Shown: positions 7,157 to 17,251, counted from the first letter of the stretch. The stretch is DNA of 64,000 nt from an uncultured bacterium (GCA_905214195.1 CAJMLH010000002.1:1-64000), one strand, 5' to 3'. Notes: generated from the sequence alone by a model not told the origin. Made by a program: numbers and translations.

Positions 7157-10100
7157 TCATATTATATTAAAACTGCACCCCTCAAAAATTGTGTCAAATC
7201 TACATATGCCTTTGTACCGGCAAAATGTACAAGCTGATCTGTCTTTGGTTTTCATGGGATGAATATCTATTTTGCCATCGGTCAAATCTAAACATGCCTG
7301 TTTTATCCTGTCTGATACAGCCGATTGCAGCGCTGCAAACTCATCTTCCGTCATAAGCCCGTTTTTTCCGGTATTTTTAACTCCATCTGCCGTTGCTCTT
7401 ATCGGTACTATTTCCGAGTAACCCTCAAAACTTCCCGCTATGTTTTCAACAACATCAGGTTCATCAACCATAATTCCATCAAGCTTAAATGACTTTCGCA
7501 CTTCCTTTTGCAAAGTTTCTTCATCTATCTCTCTGCCTGAAAAATCAACTGACGGTTCCTTTATTTTAAAGTAAAACACCCCTGCCGGTTTTCCTTTTTC
7601 TCCGCAAGCGGCTTCAAGATAAGTCATCAGCTGAAGTCTGTATCCTGCTTCGGCTTCTTCAACATCAAAACTTTCATTTCCCGTTTTGTAATCTACTATT
7701 TTGATACGCCCATTTTGCAAGAAATCGACTCTGTCTATTATCCCCTCAATATAAACCTTTTGACCTTTAATCTCAATTTCTACAGGAGGCAGTTTTCCTT
7801 TCCGGCCAAAGGATATTTCAGGTTCTATCCTGTCAATTTTCCCTGCTCTTACCTGCTCAACAACAGTCCAGCAAACCTGTGAACATATCTGTGTTATACG
7901 CTTTTGCCTATATTCCTCAATGCTTCCCGAATTGAACAATCCCTCTCTGTACAATTCAGAAACCTGCTTTATCTCATCTTCAACCATAAGGCCGCACTCT
8001 TCTCTTGTTACTTTCATCCATGGAGATTCAGGTGATGTAACCGGTATACCCTCTGTTGTTAGTTTTCTTGTAATCGCCATGAGACAGCGGTGATATATAT
8101 CTCCGATTTCTCTCGGAGCCGCCTCAAATACTCGCCGCTCCTCCGGCCTTAATCCATAGCTTACAAGATGCGAAAAAGGACATCTTGCATACCTTTCAAC
8201 TCTCGATGGGCTAAGGCTCAGCGCCTTATATGGCTCTTTATTAAAAAGTGCCGTTGCCGCTTTTCTTCCCAAAGCCTCCTGTCTGTTGGTAAAAGCTATA
8301 CTTCTTCTGATTTCATCAACATCCTGAGGATTATTTTGTTCAATCCAACCAAGCGCTTCTCTCCAGCTGTTCTCGATTGTCTCTCCCTCTCCGACTTCTA
8401 AGATTTTACGGCTTATATGTTTTTTGCCGCTTAACATCGAGTTTATAAGCAGCCTGTCATCGCTGCTGTTTATTATATCCCTCACTGTTTCTGCTTCAGG
8501 AAACAATTCTTTTATCTTTAGAAATATTCTTGAAGGTCTGATTTGCCCTCCTGATTCATCAGTCAGACTGTAACTTATCCACATATAATCGGACGGGGCT
8601 GAAAAAGTTCTGTATATGGCAAGCCTTTCTTCCATAAATCTTATAGAATCAACCTTGCACAATTCTTTACCGTCCTCTTGGAACATCTCTCTTTCCTCTG
8701 CCGAAAACAGTCCCTGCGTAGGTCTCTCCTGCGGTAAAACACCCTCATTTGCGCCTATGACTACAAGAGCCTTTATTCGCCCGCTTCGGCTTCGCTGAAT
8801 ATTTCCAAGTACAAGTCCGTCCTCGGTTGGCGGCAGCAAACCTATCTCAACTTGCGAAAGCCCTGTCATGAATATATCACGAAACATTTCAGCATCAAAA
8901 GGTTCGTCTCCCATTATTTCATGCATTTGGTTAAGTATGTCCATCATACTTTTCCAAATATGCGCCGTCTCATCGGCAAGAGAAAAGAAATTTTTTTCCT
9001 CCTGTTTTGCAATGAATTCTAAAATCCTGCTGCGAAACTCAAGCTCATTACAAAGATAGTCATAAAACGATTCTATAAAATCACCGGTATTTTGTGCTTT
9101 GAAAAGTTCTTTCAAGGGTTCAACCGGAGATAATGCTTTCTCTCTTATTTCATTTATGCGTTTCAGTCCCTCCTCGCCGTATTCTTCCTTTCCACGGCGA
9201 AAAGCCTTTTTCCACATGTTTCCCTTGATTTTATACTTTATAACATAATTTTCAAGGTCGGCTACTTCATCAAATGTCAAATCGCCAAACCCCGATTTGA
9301 GCATGGCAAAAACCTTATCTGAGCGGTAATTTTCAATAACAGCGTCTATTAACGATATGACATATTTGACTATGGGATTGGCCATTATATCCCTCTTGGT
9401 ATCAGAAAACAATTCTATGCCATACTCTTCAAAGACCTTTTGTATTATAGCTCCTCTGCTTTCCAAATCGTTGCATACAAGCCTTATATCTTTGTATCTT
9501 AAACCTTTGTCACGCACAAGGTGAAGCACATATGATGCGGCGCTTTCTGCTTCATTATATATTCCGGCGGCTTCGGTCAGAGTAAGCCCCTCATGATGAA
9601 ATGATTTTGCAGACGGCAGTGTATAAAGTTCACACTCAATATGCCTTATGGCCTTTGCCTTATCTTTAAACTCATATGTATCCGGTATTTTGTATCTTTT
9701 GTGGGGGATGTTAAAGGAGTCGGCAAGTTTTTCGGCATTTGCCATTACTATTCCTGTAAGCTCAAACAAATCCCTGTCGCTTCTTTTATCATCCCATGTC
9801 AGTACAAGGTTAACATCATCCGTATATACCATGAGTTGGCCAAGCAAAGCCATGGTTTTTGGTGCAAAACTGTCAAAACCGTATACCCATATGGAGCTCC
9901 CACGGATGAGTTTTGAATCTTTTATCTTCTCCAAATATAAATCCACATAGTCTTCCGAATCAGTATATTTACCTTTTATTTTCTTCTCGTATTCGCTAAA
10001 AAGCACATATATGTCTTGGAGTTTTCCGGCAGTATAAGAGTCGGCATCAAATCGCTGTGACATATCTTTCAAATCTTCCGCCCCGCAGTCGTACTGCTTC

Positions 10101-10459
10101 ATTTCAGATATGAAATTATTTACGGCATCAAGAAAAGATGACTTTGTCTCCATTCCTCTGAATACCTGCAAGTCTTCCCGCCTTTCTGCGGCACTCTTGT
10201 AAAGAAGCATGTGGCGGCCGTATTTGTTAATGAAACTGCGCCTGCTTCCCCCAAGTTCGTTCAAAATATTTTTGCCAAGGCTTGCAGCTGAAACAATTTC
10301 CACATCCATAAGCGCTGACACACCAAGGTGGCGAAAAGCCTGTTTTTCCGCCTCCAATGTGTACTGGTCTGGAACCATTATAAGGGTTCTTTCCTTTAGG
10401 TTCTCAAATATGAATTTTTCTTTGTCGATATTCTCTCTTCCGTAAAAAATATTGAGCAT
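7157..10459 (-). CDS. addB: ATP-dependent nuclease subunit B, AddB
   Basis: Large subunit of the AddAB helicase-nuclease that resects double-strand breaks for recombination. At 1100 residues it has family length. The C-terminal PD-(D/E)XK nuclease shows GIIDRVDFLQNGRIKIVDYKTG. The iron-sulphur cluster cysteines are present: YARCPFSH (near residue 760) and the triplet CTFCRYKGIC near the end. VVIGANEGVLPQERPTQGLF is the usual mid-protein helicase-like motif. The N-terminus reads MLNIFYGRENIDKEKFIF, so the Walker A (GxxGxGKS/T) found in Bacillus AddB is absent. The start codon overlaps the HAD gene stop by one base (TAATG). addA, usually adjacent, is not in this window. Confidence 0.88.
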   Translation of the reverse strand: MLNIFYGRENIDKEKFIFENLKERTLIMVPDQYTLEAEKQAFRHLGVSALMDVEIVSAASLGKNILNELGGSRRSFINKYGRHMLLYKSAAERREDLQVFRGMETKSSFLDAVNNFISEMKQYDCGAEDLKDMSQRFDADSYTAGKLQDIYVLFSEYEKKIKGKYTDSEDYVDLYLEKIKDSKLIRGSSIWVYGFDSFAPKTMALLGQLMVYTDDVNLVLTWDDKRSDRDLFELTGIVMANAEKLADSFNIPHKRYKIPDTYEFKDKAKAIRHIECELYTLPSAKSFHHEGLTLTEAAGIYNEAESAASYVLHLVRDKGLRYKDIRLVCNDLESRGAIIQKVFEEYGIELFSDTKRDIMANPIVKYVISLIDAVIENYRSDKVFAMLKSGFGDLTFDEVADLENYVIKYKIKGNMWKKAFRRGKEEYGEEGLKRINEIREKALSPVEPLKELFKAQNTGDFIESFYDYLCNELEFRSRILEFIAKQEEKNFFSLADETAHIWKSMMDILNQMHEIMGDEPFDAEMFRDIFMTGLSQVEIGLLPPTEDGLVLGNIQRSRSGRIKALVVIGANEGVLPQERPTQGLFSAEEREMFQEDGKELCKVDSIRFMEERLAIYRTFSAPSDYMWISYSLTDESGGQIRPSRIFLKIKELFPEAETVRDIINSSDDRLLINSMLSGKKHISRKILEVGEGETIENSWREALGWIEQNNPQDVDEIRRSIAFTNRQEALGRKAATALFNKEPYKALSLSPSRVERYARCPFSHLVSYGLRPEERRVFEAAPREIGDIYHRCLMAITRKLTTEGIPVTSPESPWMKVTREECGLMVEDEIKQVSELYREGLFNSGSIEEYRQKRITQICSQVCWTVVEQVRAGKIDRIEPEISFGRKGKLPPVEIEIKGQKVYIEGIIDRVDFLQNGRIKIVDYKTGNESFDVEEAEAGYRLQLMTYLEAACGEKGKPAGVFYFKIKEPSVDFSGREIDEETLQKEVRKSFKLDGIMVDEPDVVENIAGSFEGYSEIVPIRATADGVKNTGKNGLMTEDEFAALQSAVSDRIKQACLDLTDGKIDIHPMKTKDRSACTFCRYKGICRFDTIFEGCSFNII

Positions 10460-11103
10460 TAAATCTCCTTAAGAATCTCCATAAGCTCCATAGGCTTTTC
10501 TATGGAATAATCAACTATACATTCTCCTATTGCTTCGTTTTCGGCAGCTACTCTCCATCCCACAAGCACAGTTTTAACTCCTGCATTGTTTGCACTTTTC
10601 ATGTCGAATGAACTATCGCCTATCATCAATGCACTGTCCTTATCTGTATTCAGCTTTTCAAGCCCCAGCAGCACCGGTTCCGGATCGGGCTTGTGTTTAT
10701 CTGTATCATCACATGTAACTATACCGTCGAAATACTCTTCTATGCCAAACTGCTTAAGATACCTCAATGTGGATTCTCTTGTTCTTGAAGTAACTATTCC
10801 TATTTTGTACCCGTCTTTTCTAAGCTCTGCCAAAAGTTTTGGTATATCATCAAATACATTCACCAATTCCTCTGCCATGTCTACTTGTCTTTGGCGATAA
10901 ACCGATGCGCTTTCTTGTGGGTCTACATCAGGGAATTCTCTTGCCATAGTAATAAGCAGCGGTTCGCCAAAGCATTTGGTTATATGCTCGATCGGCACTT
11001 CATCAAAACCATAATGCTTATATGTATACTGCCATGCTTCCACGATAACATCATTTGTATTTATAAGAGTTCCGTCAAAATCAAACAAAATAGCTTTTAT
11101 CAT
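10459..11103 (-). CDS. HAD-superfamily phosphatase (PpaX / phosphoglycolate phosphatase-like)
   Basis: A 214-residue HAD hydrolase with all four motifs: DFDGTLINT (nucleophile Asp at about residue 8 and acid/base Asp at 10), VTSRTRES, the lysine in DKHKPDPEP, and MIGDSSFDMKSANNAG. The helical cap between residues 15 and 80 is of the C1 type shared by pyrophosphatase PpaX and phosphoglycolate phosphatases. The substrate is therefore a small phosphate or pyrophosphate, not decided by sequence. It lies 9 bp after tex and overlaps addB by one base, so it is co-transcribed. Confidence 0.82.
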   Translation of the reverse strand: MIKAILFDFDGTLINTNDVIVEAWQYTYKHYGFDEVPIEHITKCFGEPLLITMAREFPDVDPQESASVYRQRQVDMAEELVNVFDDIPKLLAELRKDGYKIGIVTSRTRESTLRYLKQFGIEEYFDGIVTCDDTDKHKPDPEPVLLGLEKLNTDKDSALMIGDSSFDMKSANNAGVKTVLVGWRVAAENEAIGECIVDYSIEKPMELMEILKEI

Positions 11104-11112
11104 GTTTCTCCT

Positions 11113-13287
11113 TTATATCTTCATCGTCAGACCTATTTTCATCTTTTCATTATCTATGGATATAATCTTTACTTTAACCGTATCACCCACAGAAACCACA
11201 TCCAAAGGATGTTTTATATACTTATCGCTCATTTGCGATATATGAACCAAGCCGTCATTTTTTACACCAATGTCAACAAATGCTCCAAAATCCACGACAT
11301 TTCTTACTGTTCCTGTAAGTTCCATGTCCACTTTCAAGTCCTCAAAACTTTTAACATCGTTTCTGAATATAACAGGAGGTGCATCTTCTCTTGGGTCTCT
11401 GGCAGGCTTCTTCAATTCCTCGATTATATCCGCAAGGGTCATTTCACCTATGCCCAAATCATCAGCCATCTTGCTTATACACTTTGACAGTGTCTTTTCG
11501 CCGTAGGCTTTTTTTATCTTTTCTTCAACAGTCTTATCTCCGCCTCTGCCTATGGAGTCTTTTTCAATCTCTAACTTTTCCATCATGGCTTTGGCTGCGT
11601 TATATGACTCAGGATGTACGGAAGTGGCATCCAGAGGTTCTTTCCCTCCGTCTATACGAAGAAATCCCGCACATTGCTTAAAGGCCTTTTCACCAAGCTT
11701 AGGAACTTTCATGAGCTGTTTTCTGTCGGAAAATCTGCCGTTTTCTTCTCTGTACGCAACTATATTCTTTGCAATACCCATGTTTATTCCGGAAATATAT
11801 GAAAGAAGTGACGGTGAGGCAGTGTTGAGGTCAACTCCGACTCTGTTTACACAATCTTCAACCACATTAGTAAGCGCCCCTGCAAGCTGTTTCTGGTTCA
11901 TATCATGCTGATACTGTCCTACCCCGATACTTCTTGGGTCTATTTTTACCAGTTCGGCAAGAGGATCTTGAAGTCTTCTTCCCAAGGACATTGCTCCTCT
12001 TGTGGTAACATCAAGCTCCGGATATTCTTCTGCCGCCAATTTGGACGCCGAATAAACAGACGCACCGGCCTCGTTGACTATGGTGTACTGTATTTGGTAG
12101 TCGTTCTTCTTTATAAATTCAGCTACTACCTCTTCTGTCTCTCTGGAAGCAGTTCCGTTTCCTATGACAATAACATCTACGCTGTATTTTTCAATCAGTT
12201 TTTTTAGGACTGCTTCAGTTCCTTTTATGTCATTCTTGGGCTGAGTAGGGTATATGGTGGTATATGCCTTAAGCTTGCCCGTTCCGTCAAGAACCGCAAC
12301 TTTGCAGCCTGTCCTATATCCCGGATCTATACTCAAAACATTTTTATCTCTTACAGGCGGCACCATCAAAAGGCTTTCTGTATTTTGTGCAAATATTTTG
12401 ATTGCTTCCGTCTGAGCCCTCTCCGTAAGAATGTTTCTCATCTCTCTTTCCACAGACGGCGCCATAAGTCTCTTATATGCGTCATCTATTGTGGCGTCAA
12501 GCAAATCTTTAAATATAGACTTGGGATTTGTTATAACATCTTTTGCTATGATTTCATGTATCTTATCCTGATCCATGACAACTTTAACTTTTAGTTTCTT
12601 TTCCTTTTCGCCTCTGTTTACTGCAAGAATTCTGTGGTTTGGAATCTTGCATATTGCTTCGGCTCTGTCGTAATACATTTCATATACGGTCTTTTCTTCC
12701 GGATCTACAGCCTCTGTCTCTATGGTTCCCGAACTGAAAGTCTTTTCTCTTACTTTTCCGTTTATTTCAGGGTCGTCTGCAATTGTTTCCGCTATTATGT
12801 CCAGTGCACCTGCCAAAGCTTCTTCGGCAGTGTTTACTTCTTTGTCCGGATTTATAAATGCTGCTGCATCGTCAAGGGGGCTGCCCTCTGTCTTGAGCTG
12901 TGCGTATATTATCATGGACAGTGGTTCAAGTCCCTTTTCTTTTGCCTTTGAGGCTCTCGTTGCCTTTTTCTGTTTAAACGGCTTATAAAGGTCCTCTACC
13001 CTTTGAAGCACCTCAGCCTTTTCTATTTCTGTCTTAAGTTCGTCCGTCAGCTTGCCTTGCTCGTCGATAAGCCTTAAAACCTCTTCCTTTCTTTCTTGAA
13101 GATTTCTGAGGTATTTAAGTCTTTCGTCCATATCTCTTAAGGTTACATCACTAAGACCACCTGTAACTTCTTTTCTGTATCGTGCAATAAACGGTATGGT
13201 GTTTCCTTCATCTATGAGTTCTACAGTGTGTTCAACCTGAGATTCTTTTATTTTAAATTCTGATGCTAATTTTTTAATAATATCCAT
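11113..13287 (-). CDS. tex: Tex family S1 RNA-binding protein
   Basis: A 724-residue cytoplasmic RNA-binding protein linked to transcription and RNA turnover. Visible domains: N-terminal Tex helical region (VEHTVELIDEGNTIPFIARY), a YqgF/RNase H-like fold (VLSIDPGYRTGCKVAVLDGTGK near residue 325), helix-hairpin-helix repeats (VGVDLNTASPSLLSYISGI), and a C-terminal S1 domain (TGTVRNVVDFGAFVDIGV). Length and order match the family. It begins 3 bp after prfB, indicating one transcript. Confidence 0.94.
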   Translation of the reverse strand: MDIIKKLASEFKIKESQVEHTVELIDEGNTIPFIARYRKEVTGGLSDVTLRDMDERLKYLRNLQERKEEVLRLIDEQGKLTDELKTEIEKAEVLQRVEDLYKPFKQKKATRASKAKEKGLEPLSMIIYAQLKTEGSPLDDAAAFINPDKEVNTAEEALAGALDIIAETIADDPEINGKVREKTFSSGTIETEAVDPEEKTVYEMYYDRAEAICKIPNHRILAVNRGEKEKKLKVKVVMDQDKIHEIIAKDVITNPKSIFKDLLDATIDDAYKRLMAPSVEREMRNILTERAQTEAIKIFAQNTESLLMVPPVRDKNVLSIDPGYRTGCKVAVLDGTGKLKAYTTIYPTQPKNDIKGTEAVLKKLIEKYSVDVIVIGNGTASRETEEVVAEFIKKNDYQIQYTIVNEAGASVYSASKLAAEEYPELDVTTRGAMSLGRRLQDPLAELVKIDPRSIGVGQYQHDMNQKQLAGALTNVVEDCVNRVGVDLNTASPSLLSYISGINMGIAKNIVAYREENGRFSDRKQLMKVPKLGEKAFKQCAGFLRIDGGKEPLDATSVHPESYNAAKAMMEKLEIEKDSIGRGGDKTVEEKIKKAYGEKTLSKCISKMADDLGIGEMTLADIIEELKKPARDPREDAPPVIFRNDVKSFEDLKVDMELTGTVRNVVDFGAFVDIGVKNDGLVHISQMSDKYIKHPLDVVSVGDTVKVKIISIDNEKMKIGLTMKI

Positions 13288-13290
13288 ATG

Positions 13291-14392
13291 TTATTCCTTA
13301 TATTTAAGTTTTTCGTTTATAAAATAGTCAAGGTCGCCGTCCATTACAGCTCCCACATTTGAGGTTTCTGCACCTGTCCTATGGTCTTTAACCATAGTAT
13401 ACGGCTGAAAAACATAAGAGCGTATCTGTGAGCCCCATGTATTCATAGAATAATCCCCTTTAAGTTCTTTGAGGTTTTCTTTGTGTTCTTCTTCTTTTAA
13501 CTCAGCCAACTTAGACATGAGAATTTTCATAGCCGTTTCCTTATTTTGGTGCTGGCTTCGTTCATTTTGACAAGTTACGACTATATTGGTCGGCAGGTGA
13601 GTAATTCGTATTGCCGAATCGGTCTTGTTGACATGCTGACCACCTGCCCCACTGCTCCTGTAGGTATCTATCCTCAGGTCTTCCGGGTCTATTTCCACCG
13701 AAAGGTCTTCTTCTATTTCGGGAACTACCTCAAGCTGCGCAAATGATGTCTGTCTCTTTCCTGCTGCATTAAACGGTGAAATTCTCACAAGTCGATGTAC
13801 CCCCTTTTCGTTTTTAAGGTATCCGTATGCGTTTTCACCCTCTACAATAAGCGTTGCACTCTTTATTCCGGCTTCCGTATCATCCTGTAAATCTATCAGC
13901 TTAAGTGAATATCCTTTTTTTTCACACCATCTGGTGTACATCCTAAGCAGCATTGAAGCCCAGTCCATAGCGTCAACTCCGCCTGTTCCTGCATGTATTG
14001 ATATAATTGCTCCGCAGCCGTCATATTTTCCGGTCAGCAAGGTTTTAACCCTCATTTCTTCAAGTTCTTCCTGCAATCTTTCAAACATGCTTTGTATTTC
14101 CGAGGCCATAGTCTCGTCGTCTTCTGCTTCTGCCATTTCTGTAAGCTCTTCTATATCTTCAAAGGTTTTTTTCAATTCATTAAATCCGTCTATGGTATTT
14201 TCCATTGACTTTTTTTCTTTCATAACCTTTTGTGCATAGTCCAAATTGTTCCAAAAATCTTCTTGTTCTATTTCTCTGTTGGTTCTTTCAAGCTCCTCCT
14301 CAAGTTTAGGCAGGTCAAAGAGAGTCACCGACTTCTCTAAGTGTGGCCTTTATTTCGGGAAAGGCTGCTTTTACATTATCAAGCTGTATCAT
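13291..14392 (-). CDS. prfB: Peptide chain release factor 2, with programmed +1 frameshift
   Basis: Terminates translation at UGA/UAA. The gene is in two frames. The first 25 codons begin at 14392 (MIQLDNVKAAFPEIK, RBS AAGGAG) and end at an in-frame TGA at 14317-14315. The remaining frame follows with LPKLEEELERTNREI. A +1 slip at CTT TGA C joins them, giving about 369 residues, the normal RF2 length. The peptide anticodon region reads SPF, as in RF2 (RISPFNAAGKRQTS), and the GGQ loop is YRSSGAGGQHVNKTDSA. Expression is set by RF2 abundance through the frameshift, as known for the family. It heads the prfB-tex-HAD-addB-GNAT run. Confidence 0.95.
14311..14326 (-). promoter_or_regulatory. RF2 programmed +1 frameshift site
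   Basis: The minus strand reads GGTGACTCTCTTTGAC: the CTT-TGA-C slippery stop is exact, while the usual upstream GGGGG/AGGGGG stimulator is reduced to a weak GGTGA. The downstream frame continues directly into the RF2 body. Confidence 0.9.
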
Positions 14393-14461
14393 AAGTCTCA
14401 CTCCTTTTCTCAGAATAACTGCACAAAACTGCCTTTGCAGTTCCGCAGCCGTTAAATTATT

Positions 14462-14490
14462 ATTATACATCAAATTCTTTGGTTTTTCAA
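14462..14490 (-). promoter_or_regulatory. Sigma-A promoter for prfB operon
   Basis: On the minus strand -35 TTGAAA (14485-14490) and -10 TATAAT (14462-14467) have 17-bp spacing, about 70 bp upstream of the prfB start. Confidence 0.8.
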
Positions 14491-14528
14491 TGTTTTCGAC
14501 AAATAGAGACTGTATTAAACTCAACAAA

Positions 14529-14573
14529 AAACATACCCAAAGCCTGCATTACCTGCATGCCCCGGGTATGTTT
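14529..14573 (-). terminator. Terminator of the GntR-ABC operon
   Basis: Ten-bp arms AAACATACCC and GGGTATGTTT are followed by TTTTT on the minus strand. A second hairpin (GTGCGGA/TCCGCAC, 14579-14601) precedes it, directly after the last gene of the operon. Confidence 0.8.
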
Positions 14574-14606
14574 CTCAAGTGCGGATTTTATTTGTCCGCA
14601 CGAATC

Positions 14607-15218
14607 TTATACGATATAATTTTTATTTACTATCCTGATGTCAGTAATTGCTGCTATCAGCGTTATTATCACAGCAAATACGATTACAGCCACCTGCGCC
14701 GCTGCTGCGTTTCCGAACGCTCCCATCATGCCGTTTTCTATAAACTTAACGGCAAATATCAACACGCACATTACAACGCAGCCGCTTATCATGGCGTTTC
14801 CCTTTCTTTCACGCCTGTTTATACAATCCATGCTTATGACGGCAAAGCTTACCGCTGCTGCCATAATTGCAAGTACAAAGGTTGATAATGTCGCAGCAGC
14901 TACAGAATCCATAAATCTTATAGCCTCAACTCTCATTCCTAAAATTACAAAGAACCCTGCATAACTGCAAATACCTATTTTAACTGCTACTGCAATGTTA
15001 AGCGATACAGGTACACTTTGATAGAAATAAGCCGGCCTACTGTAGAAAGCATCTATATAAAGCCTTTTTATCAGCCCTGCAAACATCACTGCCCCCATTA
15101 CGGAAAACCATGGATTAAATACCAAAGCAGCAAGACCGCAAGCCACAGACGCATGCAAAATCCAGCCCGCACATTTGATATTCATCGCTATATATTTTCT
15201 CAATGTATTAGTTCCCAT
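14607..15218 (-). CDS. Membrane protein, probable ABC permease subunit
   Basis: A 203-residue protein with about five or six hydrophobic segments and no recognised catalytic motif. Its first 75 residues parallel the upstream protein at 15247 (a helix pair, then IDAFYSRPAYFYQSVPVSLN compared with WDGIYGKSAYLYNSLPVNTE there). The two appear to be paralogous membrane halves of one ABC transporter with the ATPase at 17252. This is the last gene of the operon, followed by a terminator. The transported compound is unknown; YtrA-controlled systems often respond to cell-wall antibiotics or peptides. Confidence 0.65.
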   Translation of the reverse strand: MGTNTLRKYIAMNIKCAGWILHASVACGLAALVFNPWFSVMGAVMFAGLIKRLYIDAFYSRPAYFYQSVPVSLNIAVAVKIGICSYAGFFVILGMRVEAIRFMDSVAAATLSTFVLAIMAAAVSFAVISMDCINRRERKGNAMISGCVVMCVLIFAVKFIENGMMGAFGNAAAAQVAVIVFAVIITLIAAITDIRIVNKNYIV

Positions 15219-15246
15219 AAAATCACCCCTCTGTTTGCAAGCGCCA

Positions 15247-15990
15247 TCACTGAATAAGATAATATTTATTCAGCAGTCTAACAATACTTTTAAAAAGTAT
15301 CTCAACCGAAACTACATTTATACAACATTGAAGCAAAGATAACCACACGGAATAATCAATTCCAAGTCGGGCAACTATCGTATCTATTCCTCCGGTCAGC
15401 ACTGCGGAAAGCACTATGCATAGTATTATAGCTACTATGACTCTGACGGCTTTGCTGCTCTTGCCTGTTTGAGAATTGGCAAAAACCATTCCGAAAAATA
15501 TTATCGCAGGACCAACGGCTGAACTTGTAACAGTTTTCAATAGTTCTACAGGAAGAACAAACTGCATCATGTCTATATCTATTTGTCCTGCAATCACACC
15601 AATCAAGGTAGTCCTGCTGCCACTCATAACATCTGTCATCATGGAAAGCATCCCGTCTCCCGCAAAGAGCAATATCAGAACCGTACAAAAAGCCGCCGCA
15701 TTGTACGCAAGAAGCATAACCCATGCAGCAAATAACTTACCTGCCACCATTTCTTCTGTATTTACGGGAAGCGAGTTATACAAATATGCACTCTTACCGT
15801 AAATGCCGTCCCAAAATAATTTCTTGCATGCCCTTATAATTACAAGCAGTGCAATAGTAGGAATCATTATTATTATGACCGCCATAAAAATATTCGCAAG
15901 ACACAAAAGGCTCGCAAGGGCCATTACTAATGCTGCACCTATTTCACCACTTATCATCTTCAGGTTAAGTTTAATATATTTATCCATCAT
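15247..15990 (-). CDS. Membrane protein, probable ABC permease subunit
   Basis: A 247-residue polytopic protein with about six membrane segments. It contains GIYGKSAYLYNSLPVNTEEMVAGKL, a juxtamembrane motif common in ABC-2 type permeases of YtrC/YtrD or bacitracin-exporter-like systems, and it resembles the shorter protein at 14607. It overlaps the end of the upstream gene by 4 bp (ATGA), so it is translationally coupled. With the ATPase at 17252 it should form the membrane channel. The alternative start one codon downstream (MDKY) cannot be excluded. Confidence 0.65.
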   Translation of the reverse strand: MMDKYIKLNLKMISGEIGAALVMALASLLCLANIFMAVIIIMIPTIALLVIIRACKKLFWDGIYGKSAYLYNSLPVNTEEMVAGKLFAAWVMLLAYNAAAFCTVLILLFAGDGMLSMMTDVMSGSRTTLIGVIAGQIDIDMMQFVLPVELLKTVTSSAVGPAIIFFGMVFANSQTGKSSKAVRVIVAIILCIVLSAVLTGGIDTIVARLGIDYSVWLSLLQCCINVVSVEILFKSIVRLLNKYYLIQ

Positions 15991-17249
15991 CTCAAAGCCG
16001 CCCCCTTCAAATCAATAAGTGCATATTTCATTCCTTTTACAACAACGGCATATCCATTTTCACTCTTATAGGCTTTGTCAAAAACAAATCCTGTCAAGTC
16101 ATTAAAACTGCTGTCTTTGAATCCGTACTTATAGTCACTTTTAATACTTTCGACAGAGGCCTCCTCTATATTTCCGTAACCTCCGTCCTTATGCTTTGCA
16201 GTCAGTGCTGTTCCGTCTTCAAAATCCATAAAGCACAGTTCTTTATATTCTTTTGCATTTTCCGGTCCCCCATTTTTAAAGTCTGCATATTTGACATAAC
16301 CATAGGAGTTGCCTCTAAAAAATGCCACATCTCCGGCTGCACCTATGAAAGTTCCCCAGTCTTTATCATTCTCACAGTTATATACAACTTCACCCTGTTC
16401 ATCAACAATCATATCCACAGGTCGTGCTTTCTGAGCATAGATATACTTTTCATATCCCTCGTAATAGAAGAATTCTCCCACTTCTTCATTTTTTGTGAAA
16501 TCATCATCTAAGATATAATATCTCAGCTTTAGGAATGTTGCATTCGGATCCTCAGGTACGCTTACAATCCATCTGCCTGCACAGTATCTTTCTATAGCCT
16601 CGTGCGGTTCAAGCTCACATGCTATTTCTCCTGTGTATATGTTTCTTATACGCTGTACTTCATTGTTTTCTTCTACCACATACCCTGATTTCATTGACGG
16701 AAAAGCCCTGTCGCAATCATTGTTCTCATACAATGTGCCGCCGTCCGAATCAATAATGCGGTATGAACCCTCATCTTCAATCAGCACATAATTTCCATCT
16801 CTGTCATATCGCACAGAGTAAGCGCTTTCGCACCTTTCGACAATGGCTTTATCGGTCATCTTGCCTTTTTGCAAGAGTCTATCTGTGTCCGCAACTATAT
16901 ACCCGTCGCCTGCTTTCAAAATGACCAGATTTCCTCCGCCCTCATCTACAGACTCGATATCATCCAAAACGGCTGTCTTATGAGTTTTAAGGTCTATCAG
17001 TTCCCATTCACCGTCATTGTTTTTTCCGGCCGCCAGATTTCTTTCACCGTCAATCACTTTCAGTTCTCTGTATTCCCCAAAAGAAATCACAACATCTATC
17101 CCCTGTGATTCGAGTTTATCAAGGCTGTCATCCGAAAGAATCATCTTTCCTGCAAAAATCCGGCTTGTGCCTGCTAAAATCATCATTGCTGATAAAAGTA
17201 TCAGTAATGCGATTTTAAAATATTTACTCTTTATCAAAATCTTTACCAT
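15987..17249 (-). CDS. Membrane-anchored extracytoplasmic protein with WG-like repeats
   Basis: A 420-residue protein with a basic N-terminus and one hydrophobic anchor (residues 10-33, ALLILLSAMMILAG), followed by a large soluble region. The soluble part contains loosely repeated segments of the kind GNYVLIEDEGSYRIIDSDGG and GYAVVVKGMKYALIDLKG, resembling WG/beta-propeller-like repeats. I do not recognise a named family. It lies between the ABC ATPase (2 bp away) and the permease genes, so it is probably an exported accessory or sensor part of that transporter. No lipobox is present. Confidence 0.6.
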   Translation of the reverse strand: MVKILIKSKYFKIALLILLSAMMILAGTSRIFAGKMILSDDSLDKLESQGIDVVISFGEYRELKVIDGERNLAAGKNNDGEWELIDLKTHKTAVLDDIESVDEGGGNLVILKAGDGYIVADTDRLLQKGKMTDKAIVERCESAYSVRYDRDGNYVLIEDEGSYRIIDSDGGTLYENNDCDRAFPSMKSGYVVEENNEVQRIRNIYTGEIACELEPHEAIERYCAGRWIVSVPEDPNATFLKLRYYILDDDFTKNEEVGEFFYYEGYEKYIYAQKARPVDMIVDEQGEVVYNCENDKDWGTFIGAAGDVAFFRGNSYGYVKYADFKNGGPENAKEYKELCFMDFEDGTALTAKHKDGGYGNIEEASVESIKSDYKYGFKDSSFNDLTGFVFDKAYKSENGYAVVVKGMKYALIDLKGAALR

Positions 17250-17251
17250 GG

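Noticed and set aside
6594..7262. 222-codon rightward frame
   Set aside because: It is antisense to the GNAT gene and the end of addB, has no RBS and a composition (Cys, Phe, His rich) typical of an antisense shadow.
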